Positions 46,442-56,675 of a stretch of 64,000 nt of DNA are shown here, in pieces (the stretch's first letter is position 1; every line of letters begins with the position of its first letter). The notes under the pieces were generated by a model. It worked only from the letters and a program-made list of their open reading frames with translations. It made no database searches and was not told the DNA's origin. Location: NCBI GenBank assembly GCA_937923145.1, contig CALAJT010000009.1, positions 1 to 64,000 of the forward strand. Reading direction: 5' to 3'. A program made the position numbers and the translations under genes. Source of the DNA: an uncultured Rubritalea sp. (GTDB lineage: Bacteria; Verrucomicrobiota; Verrucomicrobiia; Verrucomicrobiales; Akkermansiaceae).

Positions 46442-47248
46442 ATGACATCCAAATTAATTCTTGCCGCAGGTATATGCTGCCTACCGCTCATATCCTGCAC
46501 TACAAATAAGGAAGATAGCACTGAACAAACACAGGCTAAAGAAGGTCACGACCTCGTGATGAAGTCTATTGAGGCGCATGGAGGAACTGAAAAATGGTAT
46601 AACAACGGTCAACTACAGTTCCGCTGGACATATCACATGTCAGACAAAGAACCTGAAAAAGTCCTAGATAGCATTCAAACTATAGACCCTAAGTCACTAG
46701 CTATTGTGCATGAAGTCCCTGATAGCAACATAAGATTTGGTATGAAAGACGGTAGATCATGGATTCTACCTGCTGAAGCTAAATTTGGCAGCCCTGTTGC
46801 TTTCTGGTCACTCACTCCTTATTACTTTATCGGTATTCCATTTGTCTTCAATGATCCCAACGCTAGTTTCGAAAAGCTACCAGATATGATGGCATTCGAG
46901 GCCAAGGATTACACCCAAGTAAAGATCACTTTCAATGAAAAGGCAGGCGACTCTCCTGACGACTACTACGTGTTACTAATCGATCCAAAAACTAATCTAA
47001 CTAAAGGCGCTTATTATACTGTGACTAACAAACTCGTAGCTCCAGATGGACCAGGACCTGCTAAGTTCATTAGTTTAGACAATCTAAAAGATGTCGACGG
47101 CATCCTAATGGCTAGTGGACACCGCACCTTCGAGATGGTTGATGGTAAAATAGCTGACCAAATGCGCTACACTGATGTATCAGAGGTCAAATATCTCCCA
47201 GCTGACACTGTGGACCTCTCCATTCCTGAAGGAGCAGAAATGCAGTAG
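46442..47248 (+). CDS. Lipoprotein of unknown function
   Basis: The 268-residue protein has a signal peptide with the lipobox LISC (Cys19). The mature domain starts with MKSIEAHGGTEKWYNNGQLQF, which is similar to outer-membrane lipoprotein-like beta domains of the LolA/DUF6503 kind. A role as a periplasmic carrier is only a guess. The gene stands alone and its stop is 15 bases before the convergent ftsW end. Confidence 0.72.
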   Translation: MTSKLILAAGICCLPLISCTTNKEDSTEQTQAKEGHDLVMKSIEAHGGTEKWYNNGQLQFRWTYHMSDKEPEKVLDSIQTIDPKSLAIVHEVPDSNIRFGMKDGRSWILPAEAKFGSPVAFWSLTPYYFIGIPFVFNDPNASFEKLPDMMAFEAKDYTQVKITFNEKAGDSPDDYYVLLIDPKTNLTKGAYYTVTNKLVAPDGPGPAKFISLDNLKDVDGILMASGHRTFEMVDGKIADQMRYTDVSEVKYLPADTVDLSIPEGAEMQ

Positions 47249-47262
47249 AGTAGTTTAACTTA

Positions 47263-48402
47263 TCAGATTCTTATCGTCCTCTCACGCTCTTCCAATGGAA
47301 TCTCTGCAGATTCCCTAAAGTGAGCTCGACGGTGAATGCTGACTAGGATACCGATGCCAATTAGGGTGAAAACTAGGTTCGTACCTCCGTAGCTTACGAA
47401 TGGGAGCGGTAGACCTGTGTTAGGTAAAGCTCCTGTAGTAACACCTATATTAACCATTGCAGGTATCACTATAGATGCAGTGATACCCATGGCTAAGAAA
47501 CGTCCGAAGACATCGCGCGAGTTCACTGCTATTCCGATTCCATAAACGATAATCAAGACAAAGCAGAATACAGTGCCTAGTGTAAACCAGAGCCCGAGTT
47601 CTTCCCCTATCATTGGGAAGATGAAATCTGTGTGGGCAAATGGTAGGTAGCCATGTTTCTCAGCGCCATTGCCGAGACCCAGTCCGTCGATACCGCCGTT
47701 TCTGAATGCTAGCATCGCACGGTATTGCTGGAGACCGAAGCCGAGCTTATGCTCTTCTAAATCTTGAAATGCCATGATTCTGTTCCAGCGGTTTGGATTA
47801 CTTTTTACTATTAAGTAGAATGCTGTGAGAGCTAATACAACTGTTGGTCCTAGATAGCGTAGACGTGTACCTGCTATGAAGAGAACTGCTACACAGGCAG
47901 CACCTAATCCAGCTGCTGTTCCCATATCTTTCTCGAAGAATATGAGTAGAGTTGGAACACCTATCAACATACATGGAAATATGAAGCCACGCTTGAAACT
48001 TCTAGTCTCTGCTTGGAAATGTGCGAGCCATGCCGCTAGACCTATCATAACGCCGATCTTAGCCATTTCTGATGGTTGAAACTGACCTATGACAGGTAAA
48101 ATAATCCAACGGGTCTCACCATTTACTGTGTGTTTAATTCCTGGAATATAACAACAGATGAGCAGGAGTATGGAGAACCCGAAGATTGGTTTAGCAAACT
48201 TCTTAAGAATTCTGTATTCCATGTAGGCGAAGATGATGGCACTGACAACGCCAATCCCCGTCCACATAGCCTGCTTTTTCAGGTGTGAGTATTTTGATTC
48301 ATCACTCTCAAACCATACAGATACAGAAGCAAGCATCACTAGACCTAGTACTACTAGAGCCGCAGTGCCTATGCACAACATTGTTGCGTTTCTCCTACCC
48401 AT
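47263..48402 (-). CDS. ftsW: Cell-division peptidoglycan polymerase FtsW (SEDS)
   Basis: FtsW is the SEDS glycosyltransferase of septal wall synthesis and pairs with FtsI. The 379-residue protein has about 10 membrane helices. The SEDS features include QPSEMAKIG near residue 108, MRAEELG-like HTDFIFPMIGEELGLWF and the closing PLPFVSYGGTNL. It is the last gene of the mra/mur cluster here; the next genes on the right-hand side are its upstream partners. RodA is excluded by position in the division cluster. Confidence 0.93.
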   Translation of the reverse strand: MGRRNATMLCIGTAALVVLGLVMLASVSVWFESDESKYSHLKKQAMWTGIGVVSAIIFAYMEYRILKKFAKPIFGFSILLLICCYIPGIKHTVNGETRWIILPVIGQFQPSEMAKIGVMIGLAAWLAHFQAETRSFKRGFIFPCMLIGVPTLLIFFEKDMGTAAGLGAACVAVLFIAGTRLRYLGPTVVLALTAFYLIVKSNPNRWNRIMAFQDLEEHKLGFGLQQYRAMLAFRNGGIDGLGLGNGAEKHGYLPFAHTDFIFPMIGEELGLWFTLGTVFCFVLIIVYGIGIAVNSRDVFGRFLAMGITASIVIPAMVNIGVTTGALPNTGLPLPFVSYGGTNLVFTLIGIGILVSIHRRAHFRESAEIPLEERERTIRI

Positions 48403-48441
48403 AATATTTGATTGTTAGATTATTGAATTCCTTTGTTAGAA

Positions 48442-49149
48442 TTACTTCACAGGAATCTTTATCACCATTCCAACACCAACTTTTCTTGCGTCCGCAATGT
48501 TATTGATGTCTAGAATTTGCTGTGGCTTTACTTTATTCTTAATAGCAATTCTGTAGATAGAGTCTCCAGAGACCATCGTGTATGACTTATACTTTACTTC
48601 CTGAACAGGAGGTAAGTTTACGTGTGCATTTGGATTTCTTCTAGGACGGATCACCCTAGGCTGACGAACTGGTGCAGGCTGAGTTACTAACGGCTCACGA
48701 ACAGCTACAGGTCTCACCTGAGTGCTATTCTGAGGAGTTCTCACTGCGCGAGGGCTAGGAGCAGGCATCTCGTGGCTCACTTGTGAGCTACGTGGAAACT
48801 GTTGATATGAGCTAGGCTCTCCTACTTTAAATTTATACTTATTGCCTATGTTAGATTTAGCTGGAGCGTCTTTATTATCCTCATCGTAGGCTGCTATTGC
48901 GCTACTGCCCTCTGGCTCTCCACCTTTCCACTTAGTCCCCATATAGATCGCAGCAATAGCTACGACGTGGAGAACTAGGATGACGGTGAGTGCTCTACCG
49001 ATTCCTACTTTAGGGATGTCTCCTTCTATTTCATCCATATCAGCAGGTGATGCTGTGGCAGCTCGTTGTTTCCGCTGCCCTGTCTTAGCAAAGAGAGTTC
49101 TGAATCCTCTCTTTGTCTGGCGTTTGGTTTGTAGTCTTCTATCTTTCAT
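48442..49149 (-). CDS. LysM-domain membrane protein in the division cluster
   Basis: The 235-residue protein has one helix (about residues 55-72) with a basic cytoplasmic N-terminus, a Pro/Arg/Gln-rich linker, and a C-terminal LysM domain (YTMVSGDSIYRIAIKNKVKP to VGMVIKIPVK). It can bind peptidoglycan glycan. It lies between ftsW and murD, an unusual place for a LysM gene. It may anchor the division machinery to the wall, as inferred from context. Confidence 0.9.
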   Translation of the reverse strand: MKDRRLQTKRQTKRGFRTLFAKTGQRKQRAATASPADMDEIEGDIPKVGIGRALTVILVLHVVAIAAIYMGTKWKGGEPEGSSAIAAYDEDNKDAPAKSNIGNKYKFKVGEPSSYQQFPRSSQVSHEMPAPSPRAVRTPQNSTQVRPVAVREPLVTQPAPVRQPRVIRPRRNPNAHVNLPPVQEVKYKSYTMVSGDSIYRIAIKNKVKPQQILDINNIADARKVGVGMVIKIPVK

Positions 49150-49195
49150 GGTGTCAGTTTGGTTTTGGTTTAGTGTTCTTATCTTGGGGGTAAAG

Positions 49196-50497
49196 TTATT
49201 TTAGCTTGTTGACTGCCTCGCGGAATACTTCTCCACGGTGTTCATAGCCTTTGAATTGATCGAATGATGAGGTGCCTGGTGACAAGAGGACAGCGTCGCC
49301 ATGTTTAGCTAACTTGTTAGCTTCTGTTACGGCCTCTGATAGCGTCTCTACTTGGATCGTTACTACTACTTGTGTGAAAAGTTTCTTCAGCTCAGGAGCT
49401 ATCTCTCCGTAGACGATAGCATGGTGTGCATGTTGTTTGAGACGTGGCAAAAGGGCTGTATAATTCAATCCTTTTTGTTTTCCTCCTGCTATTAGAACTA
49501 CTGGTCTTGATTGGCTACGGAGTGCGCTGTCTAAAGCGTGTAGATTAGTAGCTTTGCTATCGTTGAGGTATTCCACACCATCTAGAGTGCGAATGAGTTC
49601 ACAGCGATGCATCGGTGGAGCGAAGCCTTTTAATGCTGGTGTGATCTGCTCAGCAGTGACGCCGAGTTGAAGACAAGCGCCGATAGCTGCCATCGCGTTC
49701 TCAGCATTATGCAAACCTCTGAGACGGGTTTGCTCTATCTCTAACAACTCTTCTCCTTTGAAAAATATTTTACCACCTGTTAGAGTAAAGTCGCTTGATT
49801 GATCTTCAGTAGTGAAAGTATATGTAGTCGCCTTAAGCTCACCTACATCCTCCCCTGTTCTTATGATAGCAAAATCGTCTTGAGTTTGGTTTTCAAAAAT
49901 ACGTAATTTAGCATTTTTATAATCTTCGATACAAGTGTAGCGATCCATGTGATCCGCATCGAAGTTTAACCAGAGCGCTACTTTAGGTTTAAGAGTCTTA
50001 ATCGTTTCTAGCTGGAATGAACTTAGCTCTAGAGCAACTGAATCAGGCACTTCATCTAGCATAACTAATTCTGAAAGTGGCATACCGTAGTTACCACAGC
50101 ACGCGCAGCTAGTGCCACTGTGTGACATAATACGCTGCACTAACTCTGTGGTAGTGGTCTTGCCGTTGGTTCCTGTGATGGCGATCACTTTGCCACTATA
50201 GAAACTATATCCTAGCTCAGTCTCGCCGATCATCTCGGTAGCGTTTTCTGAGAATGCTTTTACATATTCACCGTAGGTGTCAATACCTGGAGAAATGACG
50301 AGTAAGTCACATGAACTATTTCTACCCACCTCTGCACTAGCTTTAGCTTGGCACTTTATACCGTCAAGTGGATTAAGTATCTCATCAGAAGAATCAAATA
50401 GTGTCACTAGGGCACCATGAGACGCCGCGAGCTGGGCTGCTGCCCTGCCGCTTCTTCCCGCTCCTAGAACGTGAACTATTTTATCTTTTAGGATCAT
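49196..50497 (-). CDS. murD: UDP-N-acetylmuramoylalanine-D-glutamate ligase
   Basis: MurD adds D-Glu to UDP-MurNAc-L-Ala. The 433-residue protein has the N-terminal Rossmann domain (VHVLGAGRSGRAAAQLA), the ATP loop GTNGKTTTTEL, and the closing YLNDSKATNLHA. Its start overlaps the stop of mraY by 4 bases, so they are coupled. Confidence 0.96.
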   Translation of the reverse strand: MILKDKIVHVLGAGRSGRAAAQLAASHGALVTLFDSSDEILNPLDGIKCQAKASAEVGRNSSCDLLVISPGIDTYGEYVKAFSENATEMIGETELGYSFYSGKVIAITGTNGKTTTTELVQRIMSHSGTSCACCGNYGMPLSELVMLDEVPDSVALELSSFQLETIKTLKPKVALWLNFDADHMDRYTCIEDYKNAKLRIFENQTQDDFAIIRTGEDVGELKATTYTFTTEDQSSDFTLTGGKIFFKGEELLEIEQTRLRGLHNAENAMAAIGACLQLGVTAEQITPALKGFAPPMHRCELIRTLDGVEYLNDSKATNLHALDSALRSQSRPVVLIAGGKQKGLNYTALLPRLKQHAHHAIVYGEIAPELKKLFTQVVVTIQVETLSEAVTEANKLAKHGDAVLLSPGTSSFDQFKGYEHRGEVFREAVNKLK

Positions 50498-51759
50498 ACG
50501 AGTTTGAGTAATGAAAGACCTATGAGTGCGCAGACGATGGAGATAATCCAGAACCTGATAATAACCTGGCTCTCATGCCAGCCTCTTAATTCAAAGTGGT
50601 GGTGGATCGGTGCCATGGCGAATATACGTTTCCCTCTAAGTTTAAAACTGCCAACCTGTAGAATCACTGAAACTGCCTCCATTACGAAGACAAAGCCGAT
50701 GACTACTAGGAGTAGTTCTTGCTTTGTGCAGATAGCGATTGTTCCGATAGATCCACCGATTGCAAGTGAGCCAGTGTCTCCCATGAATACTTTTGCTGGG
50801 TGACAGTTGAACCATAGGAAGCCAAATCCAGCTCCTATCATTGCCATGATGAAAACAGTGAGTTCAGCTAGTTGTGGATTGAAAGGAATGTGGATCCGCT
50901 CGAAAGATACGATATTACCAGCAAGGTAAGCTATCACTGCATAAGCCATGCAAGTACTAATGGTGCAACCTGTAGCTAAACCATCAAGACCGTCCGTTAG
51001 ATTCACTGCGTTCGATGCTCCGATAATGATAATGATAAAGAATGGAATAGCGAAGTAAGAAAGATCTAACAGTGGCTTCTTCATGATAGGAACACTGAGA
51101 GCACTAATAGGTGTATGCACTGCTTTCTTTTCCTTCGTTTCATACCAGTAAGCATTCTTATTTGGTAAATCTTTCTCAGCTATCTTTTCTCCGTGTGGAG
51201 TGTGAGCAGTGGCTTCTACGCGAGCTTGTTCTGCAGTAAGTTCTTCACCTTCTAGCCCTGTTCCGAAGAAGAGAATACATGAAGCTATTGCCGCGACTAC
51301 TGCTTGCCAAACTAACTTAAAACGTGAGCTTACACCTTCTGAGTTTTTCTTTTTGACTTTAGTGTAGTCGTCCATGAACCCTAGAGCACCTAGTCCGAGC
51401 ATCACGAACATAGTTACCATGACGAATGGATTAGAAATACGACCACAGAGTAGAACAGCGATCGTAACAGTAGCAATAATCATGACGCCACCCATAGTCG
51501 GGGTGCCTGCTTTTGCACCGTGTAGTTCGTGAAGTTTGTGTACTTCAGCAGCGGTTCTGATAGGCTGCCCTATCTTGAGAGATATAAGTCTGCGGATGAT
51601 GCGTGGTCCCGTCCAGAGAGAAAGTCCAAATGCGATGAGACATGAGAGTGCAGCACGAACTGTTAGATACTTGAATATATTCAAGAAGCTAAATGTTTCT
51701 GCCCATGACTCTCCTGCTAGGTTAGCCTCATTCCATATTTGGTAGATATAATGTAACAT
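50494..51759 (-). CDS. mraY: Phospho-MurNAc-pentapeptide transferase MraY with a long periplasmic insert
   Basis: MraY makes lipid I in the inner membrane. The 421-residue protein has about 10 helices and the catalytic signatures DDYTKVKKKN (after helix 3), NLTDGLDGLA and FLWFNCHPAKVFMGDTGSLA. It is about 60 residues longer than typical MraY (about 360). The extra part is a charged segment around residues 170-225, between two membrane helices and before the NLTDGLDG motif. Confidence 0.94.
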   Translation of the reverse strand: MLHYIYQIWNEANLAGESWAETFSFLNIFKYLTVRAALSCLIAFGLSLWTGPRIIRRLISLKIGQPIRTAAEVHKLHELHGAKAGTPTMGGVMIIATVTIAVLLCGRISNPFVMVTMFVMLGLGALGFMDDYTKVKKKNSEGVSSRFKLVWQAVVAAIASCILFFGTGLEGEELTAEQARVEATAHTPHGEKIAEKDLPNKNAYWYETKEKKAVHTPISALSVPIMKKPLLDLSYFAIPFFIIIIIGASNAVNLTDGLDGLATGCTISTCMAYAVIAYLAGNIVSFERIHIPFNPQLAELTVFIMAMIGAGFGFLWFNCHPAKVFMGDTGSLAIGGSIGTIAICTKQELLLVVIGFVFVMEAVSVILQVGSFKLRGKRIFAMAPIHHHFELRGWHESQVIIRFWIISIVCALIGLSLLKLV

Positions 51760-51791
51760 TGGTTGTTAAGTTGGTAGGTTGGTAATTTAGT

Positions 51792-53177
51792 TTATTTTGA
51801 ATCTGTAAATGCTTGTTGCATGACCTTCTCCATGCCTGCTGCACGACTGCCCTTGAAGAGCACTACGTCTGAAACCACACACTGAGTTTTGAGCCATTCT
51901 GCTGCTTCATCATTACTGTTAAAATGGAAGGTTTCCCCTCCTCCTTCAATAGCTCCCTGATGAATACCTGCTGCTAGTTCGCCTACGCTGACTGCGATGA
52001 TACGTCGTCTAGCGGCTAGTTTTCCTAGTGCGAAGTGCGCTTCATCTGCATGCTCACCGAGCTCAGCCATGTGACCTAGGACAACGTAGCGCTTACCGAT
52101 GTGGACACCAGCTTCGCTAAGTTCTGTTAGAGTGTCTATCGCTGCTGCCATAGACTCTGGATTTGCATTGTAGGTATCGTCGAAGATTGTGACTCCGTTT
52201 GCTTCGAAGGAACGAAGTCTGCCACTAGTTAGCTCAGATTTATTTAAACCCTCTGCTATTTCTTCCGCAGTCATACCCAGTGTGTAGCCTGCTCCTCCAG
52301 CGAGGAGAGCGTTTGCCACCATGTGTCTGCCAACTACAGGGAGATTCACTGAGACTGGCTTTTGACCTTCTACCACTAGATCGAAGTCTGATCCATTGGC
52401 TGTCATTTTAAGATTCTCTGCTCTGACAGTACCACGTCCATTTCCTACTATCAGGGTATTGGCTTTGGTTTTCTGTTGAAATTTTTCTATGTAATCACAA
52501 GCTGCAGATACGATGAAAGTGCCACCAGCTGGAAGACATTTAGCTAACTCCCCTTTTTCTTCAGCGATAGCTTCACGTGTCCCCATATTCTCGATGTGAG
52601 CGGTGCCTATATTTGTGATGATGCCAATATCTGGCATCGCTATTGAACAAAGTGGAGCGATTTCTCCAGGATTGTTCATTCCCATTTCCCAAATACAGAC
52701 TTCATGCTCTTCCTCAGTAGCAAGGATACTTAATGGTAGTCCGATATGATTATTGAGATTTCCTAGAGTTGCTGTGATATTGAATTTCACAGAGAGAACT
52801 GACTTTGCAAAATCTTTGGTAGATGTCTTACCATTAGATCCCGTGACGCCGATAACTTTGATATTGAGGTCTCTGCGATACCATGCAGCGAATTGTTGCA
52901 GAGCTGTTAGAGTATCTGATACTAACACTACAGCTACTCCATCATAATTTACATCTTCAGGAATGTGGCTTACTACAAGAGTTTTAGCTCCTCCATCGAT
53001 TGCTTTTGTGAGAAAGTCATGAGCATCGAAACGCTCTCCTTTTAGTGCAAAGAAAGCGCAGTTTTCACCGATCACCCTGGTGTCTGTAGAGACGGACGTA
53101 ACGGCGGTAGAGCTGCCCCCATGGCTTAATACACCGTGAGTTGACTCTACTAATTTATCTAGGGGGATGGTTTTCAT
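51792..53177 (-). CDS. murF: UDP-MurNAc-tripeptide-D-alanyl-D-alanine ligase
   Basis: MurF adds D-Ala-D-Ala. The 461-residue protein has GSNGKTSTKDF as ATP loop, NNHIGLPLSIL and MGMNNPGEI as middle motifs, and VLGHMAELG near residue 355. The murE stop is immediately beside its start, with a 1-base overlap. Confidence 0.96.
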   Translation of the reverse strand: MKTIPLDKLVESTHGVLSHGGSSTAVTSVSTDTRVIGENCAFFALKGERFDAHDFLTKAIDGGAKTLVVSHIPEDVNYDGVAVVLVSDTLTALQQFAAWYRRDLNIKVIGVTGSNGKTSTKDFAKSVLSVKFNITATLGNLNNHIGLPLSILATEEEHEVCIWEMGMNNPGEIAPLCSIAMPDIGIITNIGTAHIENMGTREAIAEEKGELAKCLPAGGTFIVSAACDYIEKFQQKTKANTLIVGNGRGTVRAENLKMTANGSDFDLVVEGQKPVSVNLPVVGRHMVANALLAGGAGYTLGMTAEEIAEGLNKSELTSGRLRSFEANGVTIFDDTYNANPESMAAAIDTLTELSEAGVHIGKRYVVLGHMAELGEHADEAHFALGKLAARRRIIAVSVGELAAGIHQGAIEGGGETFHFNSNDEAAEWLKTQCVVSDVVLFKGSRAAGMEKVMQQAFTDSK

Positions 53178-54754
53178 TATTCGTCTTCTCTTCTACGTGG
53201 TTTAAATTCCTGCTCTTTTTCTTTTTCCTTCACCTGTGCCATACGCTGCTTGAGGTCATCCACACGGTGTTCACTGAGAACTCTGCGAGCCACAGCACGG
53301 TCGTCAAAGTCGATTGTCTCATTAGCGAATACCTGGTAAGTCTCATGTCCTTTTCCAGCGATGAGGACAAGGTCGCCTGAGCGCCCTATTTTCACAGCTG
53401 CTTCTATAGCCTCTGCACGGTCAGTGATCGCTTGGTATTTCTTACCTTTCATTCCAGCTTCCACCATCTTCATGATTTTTCCTGGATCTTCACTGCGTGG
53501 ATTATCTGAAGTCACTATGCAGAAGTCACTATTTTGAGCAGCAGCCTCACCCATAAGCGGGCGCTTGAGATTATCGCGATCTCCACCACAGCCGAAGACT
53601 GTGATGAGATTCCTAGGCTCTAGCTCCTTCAGAGTTGAGCATGCATTTGCAAGTGCGTCTGGTGTGTGAGCGTAATCTACGAAGACGCTCATGCCATTTA
53701 CATTGCCAACATTTTCCATACGTCCAGGAACCTGAGGAGCTTCTTCTAAAGCTTTTACTATGTCTCTGATCTTCATACCAGCAGCTGCACATGCAGTGAT
53801 GGATGAGACGACATTGTAGACATTAAATTTTCCGATCAATGGGACTTTCACCAAGTAGGACTTCCCTCTCGCATCGAGTTGGAAGCTAGTGCCTTTAAAT
53901 GTCTGACGAATGCTTGAAATTTTGAAATCGCTATGGGCACCCATTCCATAAGTCCAAACTGGAAGTCGGTCACCGATAGCTTTTACGATTTTCTTGCCAT
54001 AGAGATCGTCTAAATTAACTACTGCTACTGGCTTATACTTTTCTTCAGGAGTAGCAGTTTCTTTCGCCGCGATCATCATCTCGAACAGCTCCATTTTAGC
54101 TTCAAAGTAAGCTTGCATGGTGAGGTGGTAATCTAGGTGGTCTTGGGAAAGGTTAGAAAACACACCTACATCGAATCTAACAGATCCTACACGCTTCTGT
54201 TCAAGCCCATGAGAACTCACTTCCATGGCGACGCCACGGCATGAATTGTCAACCATCTCACGGAGTAGTCCGTGAAGAGCTACCGCTGCTGGTGTGGTGT
54301 GAGTGGCCACGTATTCGTCCGCTCCGTTATCAAATTTGATAGTGCCGATAAGACCTGCACGTCTCCAAATATCCTTCATCACATGGTGGATGAGATAAGT
54401 CGAAGTAGTCTTGCCATTCGTGCCTGTGACTCCGATGATTTTAAGAGCGGCTGATGGATTACCATAAAAACTGTCTGCTACAGAAGCTAAGGCAATGGTT
54501 GAGTTCTTAACATGCACCCATGCTACTTTAGATTCTTGCTCAGGACTGGCAGCTCTCTCAGCCACTATGAGAACGGCGCCTTGCTCGATAGCTTGATCGA
54601 TAAATTTAGCTCCATCGACTGAACCCTTTACAGCTACAAATGCGCTACCAGGCTTAACCTCTCTGCTATCAGAGGTGACGTATTCGACTACAGCATCGAG
54701 ATTCCCTGATGCTATAGCGTTATCTAAATTGGTGATGATTTCTTTGATTTTCAT
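53177..54754 (-). CDS. murE: UDP-MurNAc-L-Ala-D-Glu ligase, meso-diaminopimelate type
   Basis: MurE adds the third residue of the stem peptide. The 525-residue protein has GTNGKTTSTYLI as ATP loop and the DNPRSEDP motif, which indicates meso-diaminopimelate as substrate. The C-terminus adds a charged KEKEKEQEFKPRRREDE tail not seen in standard MurE. It starts 1 base after the ftsI stop. Confidence 0.97.
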   Translation of the reverse strand: MKIKEIITNLDNAIASGNLDAVVEYVTSDSREVKPGSAFVAVKGSVDGAKFIDQAIEQGAVLIVAERAASPEQESKVAWVHVKNSTIALASVADSFYGNPSAALKIIGVTGTNGKTTSTYLIHHVMKDIWRRAGLIGTIKFDNGADEYVATHTTPAAVALHGLLREMVDNSCRGVAMEVSSHGLEQKRVGSVRFDVGVFSNLSQDHLDYHLTMQAYFEAKMELFEMMIAAKETATPEEKYKPVAVVNLDDLYGKKIVKAIGDRLPVWTYGMGAHSDFKISSIRQTFKGTSFQLDARGKSYLVKVPLIGKFNVYNVVSSITACAAAGMKIRDIVKALEEAPQVPGRMENVGNVNGMSVFVDYAHTPDALANACSTLKELEPRNLITVFGCGGDRDNLKRPLMGEAAAQNSDFCIVTSDNPRSEDPGKIMKMVEAGMKGKKYQAITDRAEAIEAAVKIGRSGDLVLIAGKGHETYQVFANETIDFDDRAVARRVLSEHRVDDLKQRMAQVKEKEKEQEFKPRRREDE

Positions 54755-54755
54755 G

Positions 54756-56663
54756 TTATCTACTAGCAGCTCCGGCTAATGGCTCAGTAATTTCTTCTGT
54801 AGGAGTGAGTCCCTTGTAGGCAGCTACGCGCTTCATAGTCTCTCTCCATATCGGAGCGGCTACGGTGCCGCCACCTAGGTTATATTCCTTCTTTGCCCGC
54901 GGATTCTGGAGCACTACTACGCAGACAAACTCGGGGTTGTCAATCGGTAGCATACCTGCAAATGAAACTGTTTTCTTAGTGTCTGAATAACCGCCGTTTT
55001 CTGCCATCATCGCGGTACCTGTTTTGCCACCTTCTGTGTAACCTTGAACATCTGCACTCGTCGCAGTTCCTCCCTTTTGGACTACTTTTTCTAGAGCTTC
55101 TCTGACTTTCGCACAGGTTCTCTCGGTAAATACTCTGCGTACTGCCTTTGGCTTAAATTCAACTACGGCTTCACCACGGTAGTTATCTACCTTTTTAACG
55201 ATTCGAGTCTTCATGAGCTTACCGCCGTTCGCTATTATACAATAGAAATTTGCGATCTGAAGTGGTGTAACATTTAAGCCATAACCAAAACTATTTCTGG
55301 AAAAATCCACCATATTTTTGTGGTCTCTTACTATTCCCGCACTTTCGCTCCCCACACCTAGACCAGTTGTTTCACCGAAACCACAATCTTTAACATATTT
55401 CATAAAGCGTTCATATCCTAACTGCTTAGCTAACATATAAGTCCCTACATTATTAGACTTCTGTAGGATTCCCCAGACTGGGAGATAGGCTTTAGGGTAT
55501 TCATCACGCACCCAGAGTTTACCTTCACGATAAAATCCATTGTGGCAGAAAACTTTGCTATCGATCGTTTTCAGCCCGTCATTCACAGCGGCTGCTACAG
55601 CCATTAATTTAAAGGTGGATCCAGGTTCGTATTGACCTTGGATACCGAAGTTATAGCCATGCTTTACGATATTTTTACGAGTATTCAGATTATAATGCGG
55701 TCGACTAGCGAAACCAAGAACATGCCCATTCTTAGGATTCATCACGATAATAGTCGCTAGCTCAGGATCGAATTCCTCAACAGCAATATCGAGTTGTTCA
55801 TCCACGATTGCTTGGATACCCATGTCGATAGTGAGCTGGACATTATTACCATTGATAGGAGCTAAAATACTTCCCTTATAGGCAGGCATCACCTCACCAC
55901 TGAGGTCACGCATCTCTTTCTTGTAGCCATGTCTTCCTGCAAGATGTTCTTCGTAAGCATATTCGATACCGCTGATTCCTCTTTCAATATTGGAGTCCGC
56001 AGTCGTCCCCTCATAGCCCAGTAGGTGCGTGAGTAATGTCGGAGACTTATAGAATCTCTTCATGTTTTCATCAAATCTAAAACCTTTGATATTCTTTTTC
56101 TTGATAAGCTCCTTCAGGCGATATGCCAGATCAGGAGCGATATCGGTTACGATAGACTTATCGTAAGGCTTCGCATTCACATCTATAAGAGCTTTAAGCG
56201 CACCTTTTGACATACCTAAAGGACGAGCTAGCTCAGCACATGCATAGTCTAAATGCTTTTGCACATACCAATCTTTAGTGTGATCCTCCATCAGTAGCTT
56301 TCTACTGCGCATCTTGATTTTCTTGCCGCGAGTCTTGTCATCCCATGTCGCCCACTCTGGAGTCTGGGTAAGCTGCTGGACTGCTATCCCTCTCGCTACT
56401 GTTCTAGGCTCCAGAAGGTGATACTTATCGACCTTCAGCGTTTTAGAAATAATACTTTTAGCGATAATTTCGCCTTTTGCATCTACAATAGTGCCTCTTT
56501 TAGCGAGAAGCGGATAAGTTTTTTCGTAAGGTTTTCCTGCGGTTTTCTCATACTCTTCACGATCCGTAGCCTGAAGATAAACGAGACGCACCGACAACGC
56601 ACTAAGCCCGACCACTAAGGTTAGGCAGAGGATGATGCATCGATGTAGTGCTTTTTTATCCAT
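54756..56663 (-). CDS. ftsI: Penicillin-binding protein, FtsI type
   Basis: FtsI is the septal transpeptidase. The 635-residue protein has one N-terminal helix (about 9-30), a PBP dimer domain, and the transpeptidase domain with catalytic Ser349 (EPGSTFK), the SxN motif QKSNNVG and the GKTGTA motif. The order ftsL-ftsI fits the division cluster. No PASTA domain is present. Confidence 0.95.
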   Translation of the reverse strand: MDKKALHRCIILCLTLVVGLSALSVRLVYLQATDREEYEKTAGKPYEKTYPLLAKRGTIVDAKGEIIAKSIISKTLKVDKYHLLEPRTVARGIAVQQLTQTPEWATWDDKTRGKKIKMRSRKLLMEDHTKDWYVQKHLDYACAELARPLGMSKGALKALIDVNAKPYDKSIVTDIAPDLAYRLKELIKKKNIKGFRFDENMKRFYKSPTLLTHLLGYEGTTADSNIERGISGIEYAYEEHLAGRHGYKKEMRDLSGEVMPAYKGSILAPINGNNVQLTIDMGIQAIVDEQLDIAVEEFDPELATIIVMNPKNGHVLGFASRPHYNLNTRKNIVKHGYNFGIQGQYEPGSTFKLMAVAAAVNDGLKTIDSKVFCHNGFYREGKLWVRDEYPKAYLPVWGILQKSNNVGTYMLAKQLGYERFMKYVKDCGFGETTGLGVGSESAGIVRDHKNMVDFSRNSFGYGLNVTPLQIANFYCIIANGGKLMKTRIVKKVDNYRGEAVVEFKPKAVRRVFTERTCAKVREALEKVVQKGGTATSADVQGYTEGGKTGTAMMAENGGYSDTKKTVSFAGMLPIDNPEFVCVVVLQNPRAKKEYNLGGGTVAAPIWRETMKRVAAYKGLTPTEEITEPLAGAASR

Positions 56664-56675
56664 TTTGTTTTCTGA

